The notes beneath the pieces are model-generated. The model was not told the origin of the DNA, made no database searches, and saw only the letters and a program-made list of their open reading frames with translations. A DNA stretch of 64,000 bases from Ridgeia piscesae (lineage: Eukaryota; Annelida; Polychaeta; Sabellida; Siboglinidae): NCBI GenBank assembly GCA_025642075.2, contig JAODUO010000037.1, positions 375,001 through 439,000 on the forward strand, written 5' to 3'. Each line of letters starts with the position of its first letter. Position 1 is the first letter of the stretch. Below are positions 35,681 to 48,167 of the stretch, one piece after another. The position numbers were made by a program, and so were the translations under genes.

Positions 35681-35879
35681 GATCACTATAGCTCTTGTAA
35701 CCACGGACTTATATGCACTTTCCAAACAATGTATTTGCGAGGACTTTATTAAACATACGTGTCATGGAAGATTTTATCAAAATGTTTTATTAAAACGATG
35801 TTTTCCTGCGGTCAACTGCTAAATTGACGGCAACCAATACCTCTTGTGCTAAGTTGACCTTGCTGCGCTACTCTAGCGG

Positions 35880-35935
35880 CCTTGAACCCGGAGACAGCAG
35901 TCCAGTGGACTGGACTGCTGTCTCCGGGTTCAAGG
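35880..35935. repeat. Perfect inverted repeat, 26-bp arms, 4-bp loop
   Basis: Arms 35,880-35,905 and 35,910-35,935 are exact reverse complements (ccttgaacccggagacagca... / ...tgctgtctccgggttcaagg) separated by tgga. C+G-rich, with no neighbouring poly-T tract or coding region to explain it. Confidence 0.95.
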
Positions 35936-37814
35936 TTCATTGTAACAAAGTCAAAGTTAGCAAATGTTCCCCTAGCGATCATCGGCAGAACCACAGTGGG
36001 GCTTCCTAAGAGCGCTTCCTAAGCGTCTTTTGCTATATCTGTGTTTGTAACTGGCAAAATGTCCTAGTAGTAGGGACACATCACGCCAGTTCGCATGGTG
36101 AGTCGTCTGCCTTAATTGTTAAAATATTGGATTAAATTATTTTGAAATGGGTTTAGTGATTTACTTGAGATTTACGAACAAAATAGACGATGGTTAGCGT
36201 CCATTCTACTGTGCAGTTATGAAGTTCCACTACACTACAATGGGATGGGTCAATGCTAGCTATTGGCGTTTCAACTTACTTGCATTAGTAATTACACTTA
36301 TATTACCACTAATTAATTTTAGGCATTAGCCCGCGAGCGTACTACAAATATAGCCGCATAGGCGATAATGGATGTTCAGCTAGGCGCTATTCGGTCGCGT
36401 CGAGGCTAATCAAAATGACGTAATTCTTAGTAAAAACTTAGTATATTGTAATTGTTTCAGTGTTCGAAATGCCGCTTGCTCGCGACAACTGAATTTGCCA
36501 CCGGACAAGTAAAATGGTTTCTACTTGTTGCCCTTGGTGTTGAACGACTTAGTCTTAGTCTTGACTTAGTCTTAGAGTTAGACTAGTGATTAGTCTTAAC
36601 CTTAGGCTAAGGCTAAGTGACAAATGCAAGATTTAATAATATGACTAATCACCGAGTCAGTGACTCAGTCAGTGTAATTTATATCTCTAGGACTAGAACA
36701 TAGGTGTCGTAATGTGTGTAACAACTGTTCCAGGTACACAGGAAAAATTATGACACGTGTGCCTCATGGCCATGGGATGTCAACAATCAACATGACCTTG
36801 TAAATTATGTTTTAGTATTTATTCATTTAATGCAGAATTATCAAGCTACAAACTAGGATATATAATAATGCTACACAATTAGAAATACACTGTCACTGGA
36901 AATAATATAATTACATAAGTACTTTCATGTAAAATATTTTGCATTGCATGCTATCAACTATAATATATTTTGTATACTTACAGAACACAGCCCACTGAGC
37001 CAAGCGTAATTTACCAAAAAACCAAGATGACACACCCAGACTGAAAACTGGTAAGAATAACAGGTGATTTACAACATATCGTCATTATATGATGGTATGT
37101 ACATCTTATACCCTATCAATGTTGTTATGAAAATAAGATAAGTAAGGAAACTGATACATACCCATAATTTGACAGATCTAACCCACACCATCCTACTTAT
37201 TTATTAGTGCAATGCTGATCAAACGTTATAATCCCTTGTATTAATATAGGTACTCCTTTGTAAACATGCTGTTTACAAAGTGGTTTAAATTTTGATGGTA
37301 TAACAATAAAAAAACGTTTTGTAAAAAATATGACAGATGGTCTCAGGTCTCAGGTAGTTTACTCCAAACAGCCCAAACTTGGGCTAACGCAGGTTATGGA
37401 GTAACCATTTAAAAGGTGTATCCATGTCTGATAATGTTCTGTACCCAAACTGTTAACATAAACAAGCTGTTATACGTTGCACCTGTTTACAACTTGAATA
37501 TTGCTTACCATGTACAGTATTCATCAGGATCTAATGTACTGTCTGTATGTGCCTCTGAACTTCATTGATGAGAAAACACTACTTTATTATTATTATACTA
37601 TCTTGAGGAATAGAACTTATCTTTAATATGATAAGTACAATTAACATTACAATGCAACAAAATAAATGTGGTTGCCCCCAACTGTTTTTCTAAACCTTCA
37701 TCCTAAGGGACTGATAACTACCCGGTAAATGTAATATTGTTCAATCCGTGAGAGTGTAGTGTTAGCATTATTTTGCTGTGTCCCTTATTATAAATGTAAT
37801 TGTTCCAAGACAAG

Positions 37815-38730
37815 TAGAAGCCTCACATGGCTGCATTTTTTAATCCAAGACAATGCAGCATGAAGATGTTATCAGAAGGCCAGAAGAATGAGACTTTGGC
37901 GCACATCAGAGTTCTTCTAATAACCCTGCCAGAGGATGAAAGGCCAGAGACAGTGGAAGAGCCCCCTGCCAAGAGACAAAGGACAGCCTTTGATGAGTTC
38001 GACGATGACAATGAAAATACTGTTGAAGTAATTGACAAAGTTATCATTTACCAAACCATGAGTGTTGGCCAGGTCACTCAAGGTATATAAAGCTTAACTT
38101 ATGCATTAATTTCACTCTATGTCTTCAGTGTCAATGTAATTTCACAAAATTAAAAAAATGTCTTAACTAATGTTGCTCATTCTAAATTGCAATTTATGTA
38201 ATTTTTAATAACTCAGTACCTATTCCTATATATAAGTAGTTAAGGACCGGTCAACAATAAAGTCATATTATTAACATTTACAACGAGATTTCTGTAAATC
38301 TGTGTACTGGATGTAAAAGAAATATATATTTATAAACCGTTATTTCCGAGTAGCTTGTCTCCTTAAGTACCTAACAAGTACAACCTAAAAGTATCTATAC
38401 AATCTTGTTACATATTCAAATTTAAAAGATTGCACTGCATAATGTATGTGGCTAATTACTGCCTAATTTGCTTATTATGTGGTAGTGGTATGCAATATGC
38501 AGTTTTGTCTGCATCAGTTTGGTCATATCACCATTCAGTAATAACTAGTTATTAACTACCTACAATAGTTATAGAACTGTTATGTTTAATTGTTTCAGAT
38601 CTGTTGCCTTGGTGGAAGGCCAACAGCAGCAAACTTCCCAAGCTGGCCAGGCTCACCAAAGATAACTTGTGTGTCATGGCTACAAGTGCTCCATCGGAGC
38701 GAAACATCAGTGTGGCAGGCCAGGTGGTGC
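37815..38730 (+). pseudogene. hAT-family transposase, C-terminal part in two exons
   Basis: Exon at about 37,815-38,082 encodes MAAFFNPRQCSMKMLSEGQK, EEPPAKRQRTAFDEF and so on, matching the region before the hAT dimerisation domain of ZBED-like transposases. Its donor GTATAT and the acceptor TTTCAG before 38,599 join in phase (G|AT = Asp). The second exon encodes DLLPWWKANSSKLPKLARLT and MATSAPSERNISVAGQVV, the signature hAT C-terminal dimerisation motif (WW......P.LA..A...L...aTSAPSER.FS.AG). After that the sequence dissolves into minisatellite 3, so the rest of the dimerisation domain is lost. The N-terminal zinc finger and RNase-H-like core were not found upstream. Either a truncated transposon or the 3' end of a transposase-derived gene. 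Confidence 0.78.
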
Positions 38731-41700
38731 ACAATGTACGAAGCGGGCTGTGGGCCAGGTGGTGCACAATATACGGGCCGGGCTGTGGGCCAGGTGATGC
38801 ACAATGTACGGGACAGGGCAGGCTGTGGGCCAGGTGGTGCACAATGTACAGGGTGGGCTGTGGGCCAGGTGGTGCACAATGTACAGGGTGGGTTGTGGGC
38901 CAGGTGATGTGCAGGGCAGGGCAGGCTGTGGGCCAGGTGATGCACAATGTGCATGGCAGGGCAGGCTGTGGGCCAGGTGATGCACAATGTGCAGTGCAGG
39001 GCAGGCTGTGGGCCAGGTGATGCACAATGTGCGGCGAGGGCAGGCTGTGGGCCAGGTGATGCACAATGTGCGGGGCGGCTGTGGGCCAGGTGATGCACAA
39101 TGTACGGAGCGGCTGTGGGCCAGGTGATGCACAATGTGCGGCAGGGCAGGCTGTGGGCCAGGTGATGCACAATGTGCAGGGCAGGGCAGGCTGTGGGCCA
39201 GGTGATGCACAATGTGCGGCAGGGCAGGCTGTGGGCCAGGTGATGCACAATGTGCAGTGGCAGGGCAGGCTGTGGGCCAGGTGATGCACAATGTGCAGCA
39301 GGGCAGGCTGTGGGCCAGGTGATGCACAATGTGCAGGGCAGGGCAGGCTGTGGGCCAGGTGATGCACAATGTGTGGGCCAGGTGATGCACAATGTCAGGG
39401 GGGCTGTGGGCCAGGTGATGCACAATGTGCGAGGCAAGCTGTGGGCCAGGTGATGCACAATGTGCAGGGCAGGGCAGGCTGTGGGCCAGGTGATGCACAA
39501 TGTGCAGAGGGGGCTGTGGGCCAGGTGATGCACAATGTGCAGGGCAGGCTGTGGGCCAGGTGATGCACAATGTGCGGAGGGCAGGCTGTGGGCCAGGTGA
39601 TGCACAATGTGCAGGGCAGGGCAGGCTGTGGGCCAGGTGATGCACAATGTGACAGGGGGCTGTGGGCCAGGGTGCACAATGGCTCAGGGGGCTGTGGGCC
39701 AGGTGATGCACAATGTGCGGAGGGCAGGCTGTGGGCCAGGTGATGCACAATGTGCAGGGCAGGGCAGGCTGTGGGCCAGGTGATGCACAATGTGCGGAAG
39801 GGCAGGCTGTGGGCCAGGTGTGCACAATGTCACAGGTGTGGGCCAGGTGTGCACAATGTACAGGGCAGGCTGTGGGCCAGGTGATGCACAATGTGCTGGT
39901 CAGGGCAGGCTGTGGGCCAGGTGATGCACAATGTGCAGGGCAGGGCAGGCTGTGGGCCAGGTGATGCACAATGTGCAGGGAGGGCAGGCTGTGGGCCAGG
40001 TGATGCACAATGTGAGGCAGGAGGGGCTGTGGGCCAGGTGATGCACAATGTGCAGGGCAGGCTGTGGGCCAGGTGATGCACAATGTGCAGGGCATGGCAG
40101 GCTGTGGGCCAGGTGATGCACAATGTGCAGGGCAGGGCAGGCTGTGGGCCAGGTGATGCACAATGTGCAGGGCAGGGCAGGCTGTGGGCCAGGTGATGCA
40201 CAATGTGCACAGGGCAGGCTGTGGGCCAGGTGATGCACAATGTCGCAGGCATGGCTGTGGGCCAGGTGATGCACAATGTGCAGGAGCGGGCTGTGGGCCA
40301 GGATGGGACAATGTACAGGGCATGGGCATTGGGCCAGGGTGCAGTGTGCACAATGTACAGGCTGGGCTGTGGGCCAGGTGGTGCACAATGTGCAGGGGGG
40401 GCTGTGGGCCAGGTGGTGCACAATGTACAGGGGGGCTGTGGGCCAGGTGGTGCACAATGTACAGGGATGGCTGTGGGCCAGGTGGTGCACAATGTGCAGG
40501 GCAGGGCAGGCTGTGGGCCAGGTGATGCACAATGTACGGGGGCTGTGGGCCAGGTGACACAATGTACAGGGTGGGCTGTGGGCCAGGTGATGCACAATGT
40601 ACAGGGCGGGCTGTGGGCCAGGTGGTGCACAATGTACGGGGCGGGCTGTGGGCCAGGTGATGCACAATGTACGGGGCGGGCTGTGGGCCAGGTGTGCACA
40701 ATGTGCGGGGCAGGCAGGGCTGTGGGCCAGGTGGTGCACAATGTGCGGGGCGGGCTGTGGGCCAGGTGGTGCACAATGTACGGGGGGCTGTGGGCCAGGT
40801 GTGCACAATGTCGGAGGCGGGCTGTGGGCCAGGTGATGCACAATGTAGGGCGGGCTGGCGGGCTGTGGGCCAGGTGGTGCACAATGTAGCAGGGCGGGCT
40901 GTGGGCCAGGTGGTGCACAATGTACAGGGCGGGCTGTGGGCCAGGTGGTGCACAATGTACGGGGCGGCTGTGGGCCAGGTGGTGCACAATGTCAGGGTGG
41001 GCTGTAGGCCAGGTGTGCACAATGTACAGGGGGGCTGTGGCCAGGTGATGCACAATGTACGGGGCGGGCTGTGGGCCAGGTGATGCACAATGTACGGGGC
41101 GGGCTGTAGGCCAGGTGATGCACAATGTACGGGGCGGGCTGTAGGCCAGGTGATGCACAATGTACAGGGCGGGCTGTGGGCCAGGTGATGCACAATGTAC
41201 GGGGTGGGCTGTAGGCCAGGTGATGCACAATGTACGGGGCGGGCTGTAGGCCAGGTGATGCACAATGTACGGGCGGGCTGTGGGCCAGGTGGTGCACAAT
41301 GTACGAGGGCGGCTGTGGGCCAGGTGATGCACAATGTACGGGCAGGCTGTGGGCCAGGTGATGCACAATGTGCAGGGCAGGGCAGGCTGTAGGCCAGGTG
41401 ATGCACAATGTAGCGGGCCGGGCTGTGGGCCAGGTGATGCACAATGTACGGGGCGGGCTGTGGGCCAGGTGGTGCACAATGTAGGCAGGGCAGGCTGTAG
41501 GCCAGGTGATGCACAATGTACGGGCGGGCTGTAGGCCAGGTGATGCACAATGTAGGGGGCGGGCTGTAGGCCAGGTGATGCACAATGTACGGGCCGGGCT
41601 GTAGGCCAGGTGATGCACAATGTACGGGGCGGCTGTAGGCCAGGTGATGCACAATGTACGGGGCAGGGCTGTGGGCCAGGTGATGCACAATGTACGGGGC

Positions 41701-42565
41701 GGGCTGTAGGCCAGGTGATGCACAATGTACGGGGCGGGCTGTAGGCCAGGTGATGCACAATGTACGGGGTCGGGCTGTAGGCCAGGTGATGCACAATGTA
41801 CGGGGCGGGCTGTGGGCCAGGTGATGCACAATGTAGGGGGCGGGCTGTGGGCCAGGTGATGCACAATGTCGGGCGGGCTGTGGGCCAGGTGATGCACAAT
41901 GTACGGGGCGGGCTGTGGGCCAGGTGATGCACAATGTACGGGGCAGGCTGTAGGCCAGGTGATGCACAATGTACGGGGCGGGCTGTGGGCCAGTGGTGCA
42001 CAATGTGCAGGGCACGGCGGGCTGTAGGCCAGGTGATGCACAATGTACGGGGCGGGCTGTGGGCCAGGTGATGCACAATGTACGGGGGCGGGCTGTAGGC
42101 CAGGTGATGCACAATGTACGGGGCGGGCTGTAGGCCAGGTGATGCACAATGTACGGGGTGGGCTGTAGGCCAGGTGATGCACAATGTACGGGGTCGGGCT
42201 GTAGGCCAGGTGATGCACAATGTACGGCGGGGCTGTGGGCCAGGTGATGCACAATGTACAGGGCATGCTGTAGGCCAGGTGATGCACAATGTACGGGGCG
42301 GCTGTGCCAGTGATGCACAATGTAGGGGGGCTGTAGGCCAGGTGATGCACAATGTACAGGTGGGCTGTAGGCCAGGTTTATGCACAATGTACAAAATGGG
42401 CTGTGAGGCCAGGTGATGCACAATGTCAGGGCAGTGAGTATGTTACAGGGGCTGTGGGCCAGGTGATGCACACATTCATGCAGGGAGGCAGGCTGTGGGC
42501 CAGGTGATGCACAATGTGCAGGGCAGCTGTTAATGGCAGGTGATGCTTTAAATGTAGAGGGTGGG
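38725..42565. repeat. Minisatellite 3, about 35-bp unit, roughly 110 copies
   Basis: Core gggccaggtgatgcacaatg followed by a variable G-rich part (tacggggcgggctgt, or tgcagggcagggcaggctgt in a longer 39-40-bp form common in 38,940-40,230). Right-hand units (41,000-42,400) often have ctgtaggcc instead of ctgtgggcc, so variants are clustered. All long open frames on the minus strand here (up to about 1,290 codons) are repeat artefacts. The first unit overlaps hAT transposase codons for AGQVVHNVRSGL. Confidence 0.95.
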
Positions 42566-42918
42566 CTGTCATTCACCCACGCAGGCTTTAGACGAAAATG
42601 ATTGTTTCTCAGCTATAAAAAAAAAATTACTGGTATTGATTAAAATGTGAAATATAAATTACTTGTGATGTGTTATATAAATCACATAATGTGTGTATTT
42701 TTAAAGAGAAAATGGACGAGAATGACTGCTGCACCTTGAAATTTAAAATATGCAGATTGCAACTGGTTTTACAAGATGACAGTTTGGCAACCAAACATTC
42801 TGAAGTGGGTCAATAGTTCTGCCACTACTGCACAGTGTTTGCTGCATCGTGTGATTGTGCAGCAATGACACCAACATTTTATTACATCTACTTGGTTCTG
42901 CACTGCCGGCAATACTAA

Positions 42919-43269
42919 GTGTTGATGTGGCACATGATGAGGACTGCATGTTTAGATGTCAATAAGTGGATGGCATCTAACTACATGAGTATGAATAGCG
43001 ACAAAACTGAATATCTGTCAGTAATAACAAAGACTGCTGCAGCTGCTGTGCCAGTTGACGGTAGTGTTATATGTGTAGGGGATTCCATGATTACTGCCTC
43101 TAGATGTCTTCGTAACCTTGGTTTTGTTATTGATCGCCACCTCAGTTTTAAGAAACAAGTTTCAAACATTGTCAGTGTGTGCTCATTCCACCTCCGCCAT
43201 ATCAACAAGATGAGTCATTACCTCCCAGTGACAATGTGTGGTCAATGCCATTATAACATCATAGCTTAA
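42919..43269 (+). mobile_element. LINE reverse transcriptase fragment
   Basis: One open frame containing CLDVNKWMASNYMSMNSDKT, EYLSVITK and LRNLGFVIDRHLSFKKQV. This is the segment after the YADD motif in CR1/Jockey-like reverse transcriptases (W...N.LKLN.DKTE...I followed by LGV.ID..L.F). The 5' part and the tail are missing. Confidence 0.78.
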
Positions 43270-44220
43270 TATCTTTTTGGTGCCAACTTTAAAAATGGCT
43301 TAATTCAGTGAGTAATAAGAATAAATAAAACTACTCAAAACAAGCGCTCGTCCACAGTGGAATCTTACAATTGCACATTAAAATCATGTAAAGAAAGGTT
43401 GTTAACCATAGCATTTTGATTACAGCTATACTTTAAATAATTGCTTTTTGACCATTATGTTCAAAGATATAAGAATAAATGTCAAGGACAATATAAAACT
43501 GTTATTCATTTTATTTCTGTTTTACAGATATTTTAATGAAAACATTCATTAACAGTCTTTTCCCAAGAATCTTTCATATTTAGCTTACAACCACTTACAG
43601 ACTAATGTATCGGATATAATAAATTATTTATGTACTATGGTACCAGATATTTTTTTATACAAAATGTAACATCATCACCCACAGAGAAAGATATGTAGGT
43701 GAATTGTTTACTGTATATTTCACTAATTTAATTACTATTTCACTTAGTACATACACTGCTTACAATTATATATATATATATATATATATTTGAATCATCA
43801 TCATAGTCATTTCAGTCGTGTGCATTGACTTCTAAACCATGTTAAAGCAACTCTATAATTTTATTGCATGAATGAATTGAACAAAGTCTATTGTCACAAT
43901 TAATATACACTTCACAGCAAAGTGCATTATATAATTATGAACAGTTTTACTTGAAAATCCTCAGATATTATTCCTGTATACATATTCAAAGTGTCCATAC
44001 TATTAATAAAGTGTGACACTGTGATACTTATTCAGATACTGAATAATATGTTCTTGAGAGGTAATGTCAATGAGTAATTTTAGTGTACATCTGTGTGACA
44101 CAAACATACACATGTGAATGTCTTGTCCACATGCCGGCAAGTACATAGTACCTAACATTTAAGTATTGTATGAATGAGTCCTGGTACACCTGTACATTAG
44201 GAGTGTTGCCCTAAGGCATG
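43270..44220. other. A+T-rich spacer upstream of gene B
   Basis: No coding sequence recognised. Includes a short (TA)n at about 43,766-43,790. This is where the gene B promoter should lie, but I see no clear core promoter element. Confidence 0.5.
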
Positions 44221-44335
44221 GTTGCTCAGGCTGCCACCAAGTAGTGTCATGGTCACGCATGGCTGCACACTGGCTTCTACGGCTGACCCAGTTACTGAGT
44301 TAGCGAAGTATGTCACAGCAGCACAGACACCAGCT

Positions 44336-44426
44336 ATGGCGGCCGGACAACCAGGCTGTTGCTGGTACTTCCTGGTTGGAAAGTTAACATTTCTACTTTT
44401 GATCTTCACACCTGTATCAATCCTAG
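44336..44426 (+). CDS. Gene B exon 1: start codon and signal peptide
   Basis: Start ATG at 44,336, donor GTGAGA after 44,426; 91 bp, exactly the coding length of gene A exon 1. Encodes [20 protein letters not shown] then [10 protein letters not shown]. Only a few residues differ from gene A (GF to CW, F to L). Confidence 0.88.
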
Positions 44427-47400
44427 GTGAGATTGTTACTAGATCACTTGTGTTTCATGTTAAGGTATATTTAATTGACATAGAAATGTGGTATTGTTGA
44501 TGTAATATGCAGTGTTCCATGCCAGGTTTTGCAGATTGTTTGATCTTGTCAGTCCACTATGCACTGCATGCATTTCAATTGAGCTCTCGCTCTCAAACCA
44601 ATTTTACATTTTCTGTTAAATCACAGAAAGGTTAATTAACCTTTTGGCATTGAAGTCCAACATACACTAATGGTTGGTCATGAATGTCTCTGTAATTAAG
44701 GTGCATTGTGAGCAGGTGGGCACCATGAATCGACTGTGGAAACTCTGTATTTACTACTAATAATGCTTCCATAATATTGCCGATGTGGTGGTGTTGTTAA
44801 GTAAAATGAATACACTGTACACTGCCACTTCACATCATAACTTTGCAATTAACTCCAGGCAAGTAGACATAAACTTGACTTGGGAGAATGTGATAATGTA
44901 GTGTTTATCACATGAACTTAGCATGCAAGTAGGCAAGTACAATATTTGGTTTAAAAACCTGGGTCTCAACCCTGAATACTGTGTATACCTCGTGACTTTG
45001 AAATCACATTAATGTAGGTCCCATTTCAATAATTTTATGATGTTTGAAAAAGACTAGTTAATGAGACCTCATAAGACTAACATTCTAGTTATTATAAGTT
45101 GATTAATTTAAGTTGCCGAGCACAAGAAACAACTAGTCATTGTCATCAGTGACAATTATCATTAGACTTAGTATAATAGACGAGGATGACAGCTGCTGTG
45201 TTATTATGTATTTTTTGGTAATGAATTGTACATCACCTGTCATACCAATTTACATAATGTAGTTTGATTGGAGATCTACTGCATGCACAACTATTAAAAT
45301 CCTGTTTTGTAATATAAATTATGAGTTCCAGGGGTAAACAAAAGTTTCAGGGCAAGGTTACTTTAGTCTTGGGTTTGAACAAGGCCATCTTAGTCTTGGG
45401 TATAATGAAAATTTTGGGGTACCAATGCAAATATTTATTTCAAGGGCAAGGCACCAAAGCCACATGTTTTCAAGTTTTCACTGATGTGAATGGGATGATT
45501 TGTACTATGAATCATTATGTAACTGCACGCACTTGCCATCTATACAAAACACACACGTTTTAAACATTGATTAAAAGAACAAGAGCGAGAGCGGGGTGGG
45601 AGAGAGAGAGGATGAGATGAAGAGAAATTAAGGCAGGGAAGGAGTGAGACAGGGAGGGAGAGGGAGGGTATGAGGGGGACAGAGAGAAAGAGAGCGTGAG
45701 AGAGACAGGTGGGCAGAAGAAGAGAGATAGAAGAGAAAATGATGAAATGTGTCATTAGCCCACCTAATCTATGGTGGCCCTACACCTCAGTGTCTCTCAG
45801 CTGGTGGTCCTAGGCCCACTGAAAGACAGCAGAAAGCTGCCAGGGTGGTTCATGGCTTGACATTTGATTGTTTTTTTATTTTAATTACCTAGACAAGTGA
45901 AAATACAGTTCTGAGCTAAATGTGAAAACAACCACTTCACACCCATGGTGGTGTGATGGTTGTTTAGTGGGCAGATGCTCACGTGCATATGTACATGGGT
46001 GAAACAGTGCTGTCCACCCTGAATGAGTCATGACAGCAAGAAAGATAAACTATATATGGCATCCTGGGCCCCATCAGGAATTAACCACTTACAATGTAGA
46101 TGCATACATTCATTCTGGTGAGAAAAATGGATTTCAATAGGAACTAGTAAACCTGTCAGGGTTGTACAGAACAGTTATTTCCAGAATTCATAAAGGAGCA
46201 AGTAGCTTTTTAAATGTGAATTGTAAGCCCATTTACTGGGAACGTACATTACCGTTTAACAAGAACATTTTGAAGGCTTATTCGTATTACACGTATAATA
46301 ATAAACTAAGATGAAGCCAAGCAAATATTTAAGGAGATTTTTGTAATGGCTGAAGGTGAGTGCTATTGTTGGAGAGCCTGGGGTTGTTTTGCCAAGTCTC
46401 TAATGGTGATACAAACCAAGGTTTTCGAATAACCTCCACAACAGTGAACAGCAGAGTGGTGCTGAAGATGAACTTTTGGTGCAAAAAAATCATCAGCAGC
46501 ACCCCTCCTCCGAACTGCTTATGTCATGCTCCAAGATAGTATAGCAAAGTGGTGCTCAAGCTCCAGTTCAGTCTACAATATTACTTTAATGTTGGCAGTG
46601 GTGGATTCTATCAATGGGTTGTGGAACAATATGATTCCAGTTAGTATACTCTAAACTGCAACGATTTATTTGTATCAATCATAGTTTGAGAATGTATTAT
46701 TAATTAATTAACCATAAATATTTAATCAGTTGATTAATAATATCCCATAAATAATGTGTGGCATAGTGCACCATTATACATAATTAATTATAGGCCAACA
46801 GTAAAAATATACTGATCAATAAATGAAACAGTTACTACACGGTAATACTAAACTGCACTGAAACATTCCAAATCAAGATAAAATGCTACAATTTAATAAA
46901 GCTCTTTCTTCTTGACAAATGACACATCGGACTATATCAGAAACCAGTTCCTAAAAACTATTTTCAAGGCACACTTCATTATGTGCTATATATTTTGGAT
47001 GGAAATAGCATATTATAATGTTGGTAATATTAATAATTTGTGTACTTGCAGCCGTGTGCAGATTTGGGAGGATTGAAGATGGATGTGCTTTACCCTGCAA
47101 CTGTCGGTCCGGAGACAAATGCCACCGCGACTCTGGGTGTGAAGAGGGATTCTGCCAACAGGACATTCACGCAGGAGGTCCATTCAGTGGAGAAGGATGT
47201 CAGAAAGGTGGGTGGTTTTTACATCACTCTTCTGTTATCTTACTGTATGATAACAGGAGATACATTTAAAAGAGTGAAATAAAAATGGTACAAGCTTATC
47301 TATCTATGTCATGGTTATAATAGTGAGTAGCAGAAGTTCAGTTTACCTGGTTGAAATGTTATATGCCCAATTCTTTTATTCGTTTTTATTCGTGCAGAGG

Positions 47401-48131
47401 GCACATGTAATACAGTATTTGGCCTCAGCCCTGATGTTGTGACAGTCCACAAGATGTAATCAACTAACTGATGTACAATTTATAAATGAATAATCATAGA
47501 ATGCTGGTATGTTATATTTATCTTGATTCATCAGATAGTACATGTGTGTATGTGCATTATGTAAGCAGTCACATTCCCACGTACGCAGACATCCCCATAT
47601 CTTTTTGTAGTTTTTTCTCACTTATTTATCATAGCTCTCTGTGAAGTGGAAGTAATCTGTGGCACAAAAGTTATGTTATTAGTAGTCAGGTAGTCAGAAT
47701 GAGGGGTATTGTGCACTCCCCAGAATATGTTTTAATCTGTGTCACTAGATCAGAAAAAACACAGAAAACAGTTTGCTATGTTCACAAGTCAGCAAAATGT
47801 CCCACGTATAATTTTTATGCAGATTAATGTTGCCATTATTGAAAAATCTCAGCCAATACTCCCAGATAGCATGCACACATTTAATCTAACATTAATGTAA
47901 TGTTAGTAGAAATGTTGGTTTAATTTTTAAATGCGAATGCTTTTTAAAATTATTTTGCTTGTTTGTTTTAACGGTAATCTAACGTTTCAGTTTTAACCAA
48001 ACCAAAAAAATTTCGTTTCAGGAATGTTAGAGATTTAACCGTAACCAAAATCAAACGGTTCTAACCAAATACAAACGTTAATGTAACGTTGGCATGGCAT
48101 GGGTATAATATATATACCCATATATCTATAC

Positions 48132-48167
<36 letters not shown>

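Noticed and set aside
38707..42576. A minus-strand open frame of about 1,290 codons and sibling frames, Pro/His/Cys-rich
   Set aside because: They are the translation of a 35-bp tandem repeat; several frames are open at once and change with each indel. No domain, no codon bias and no splice structure.
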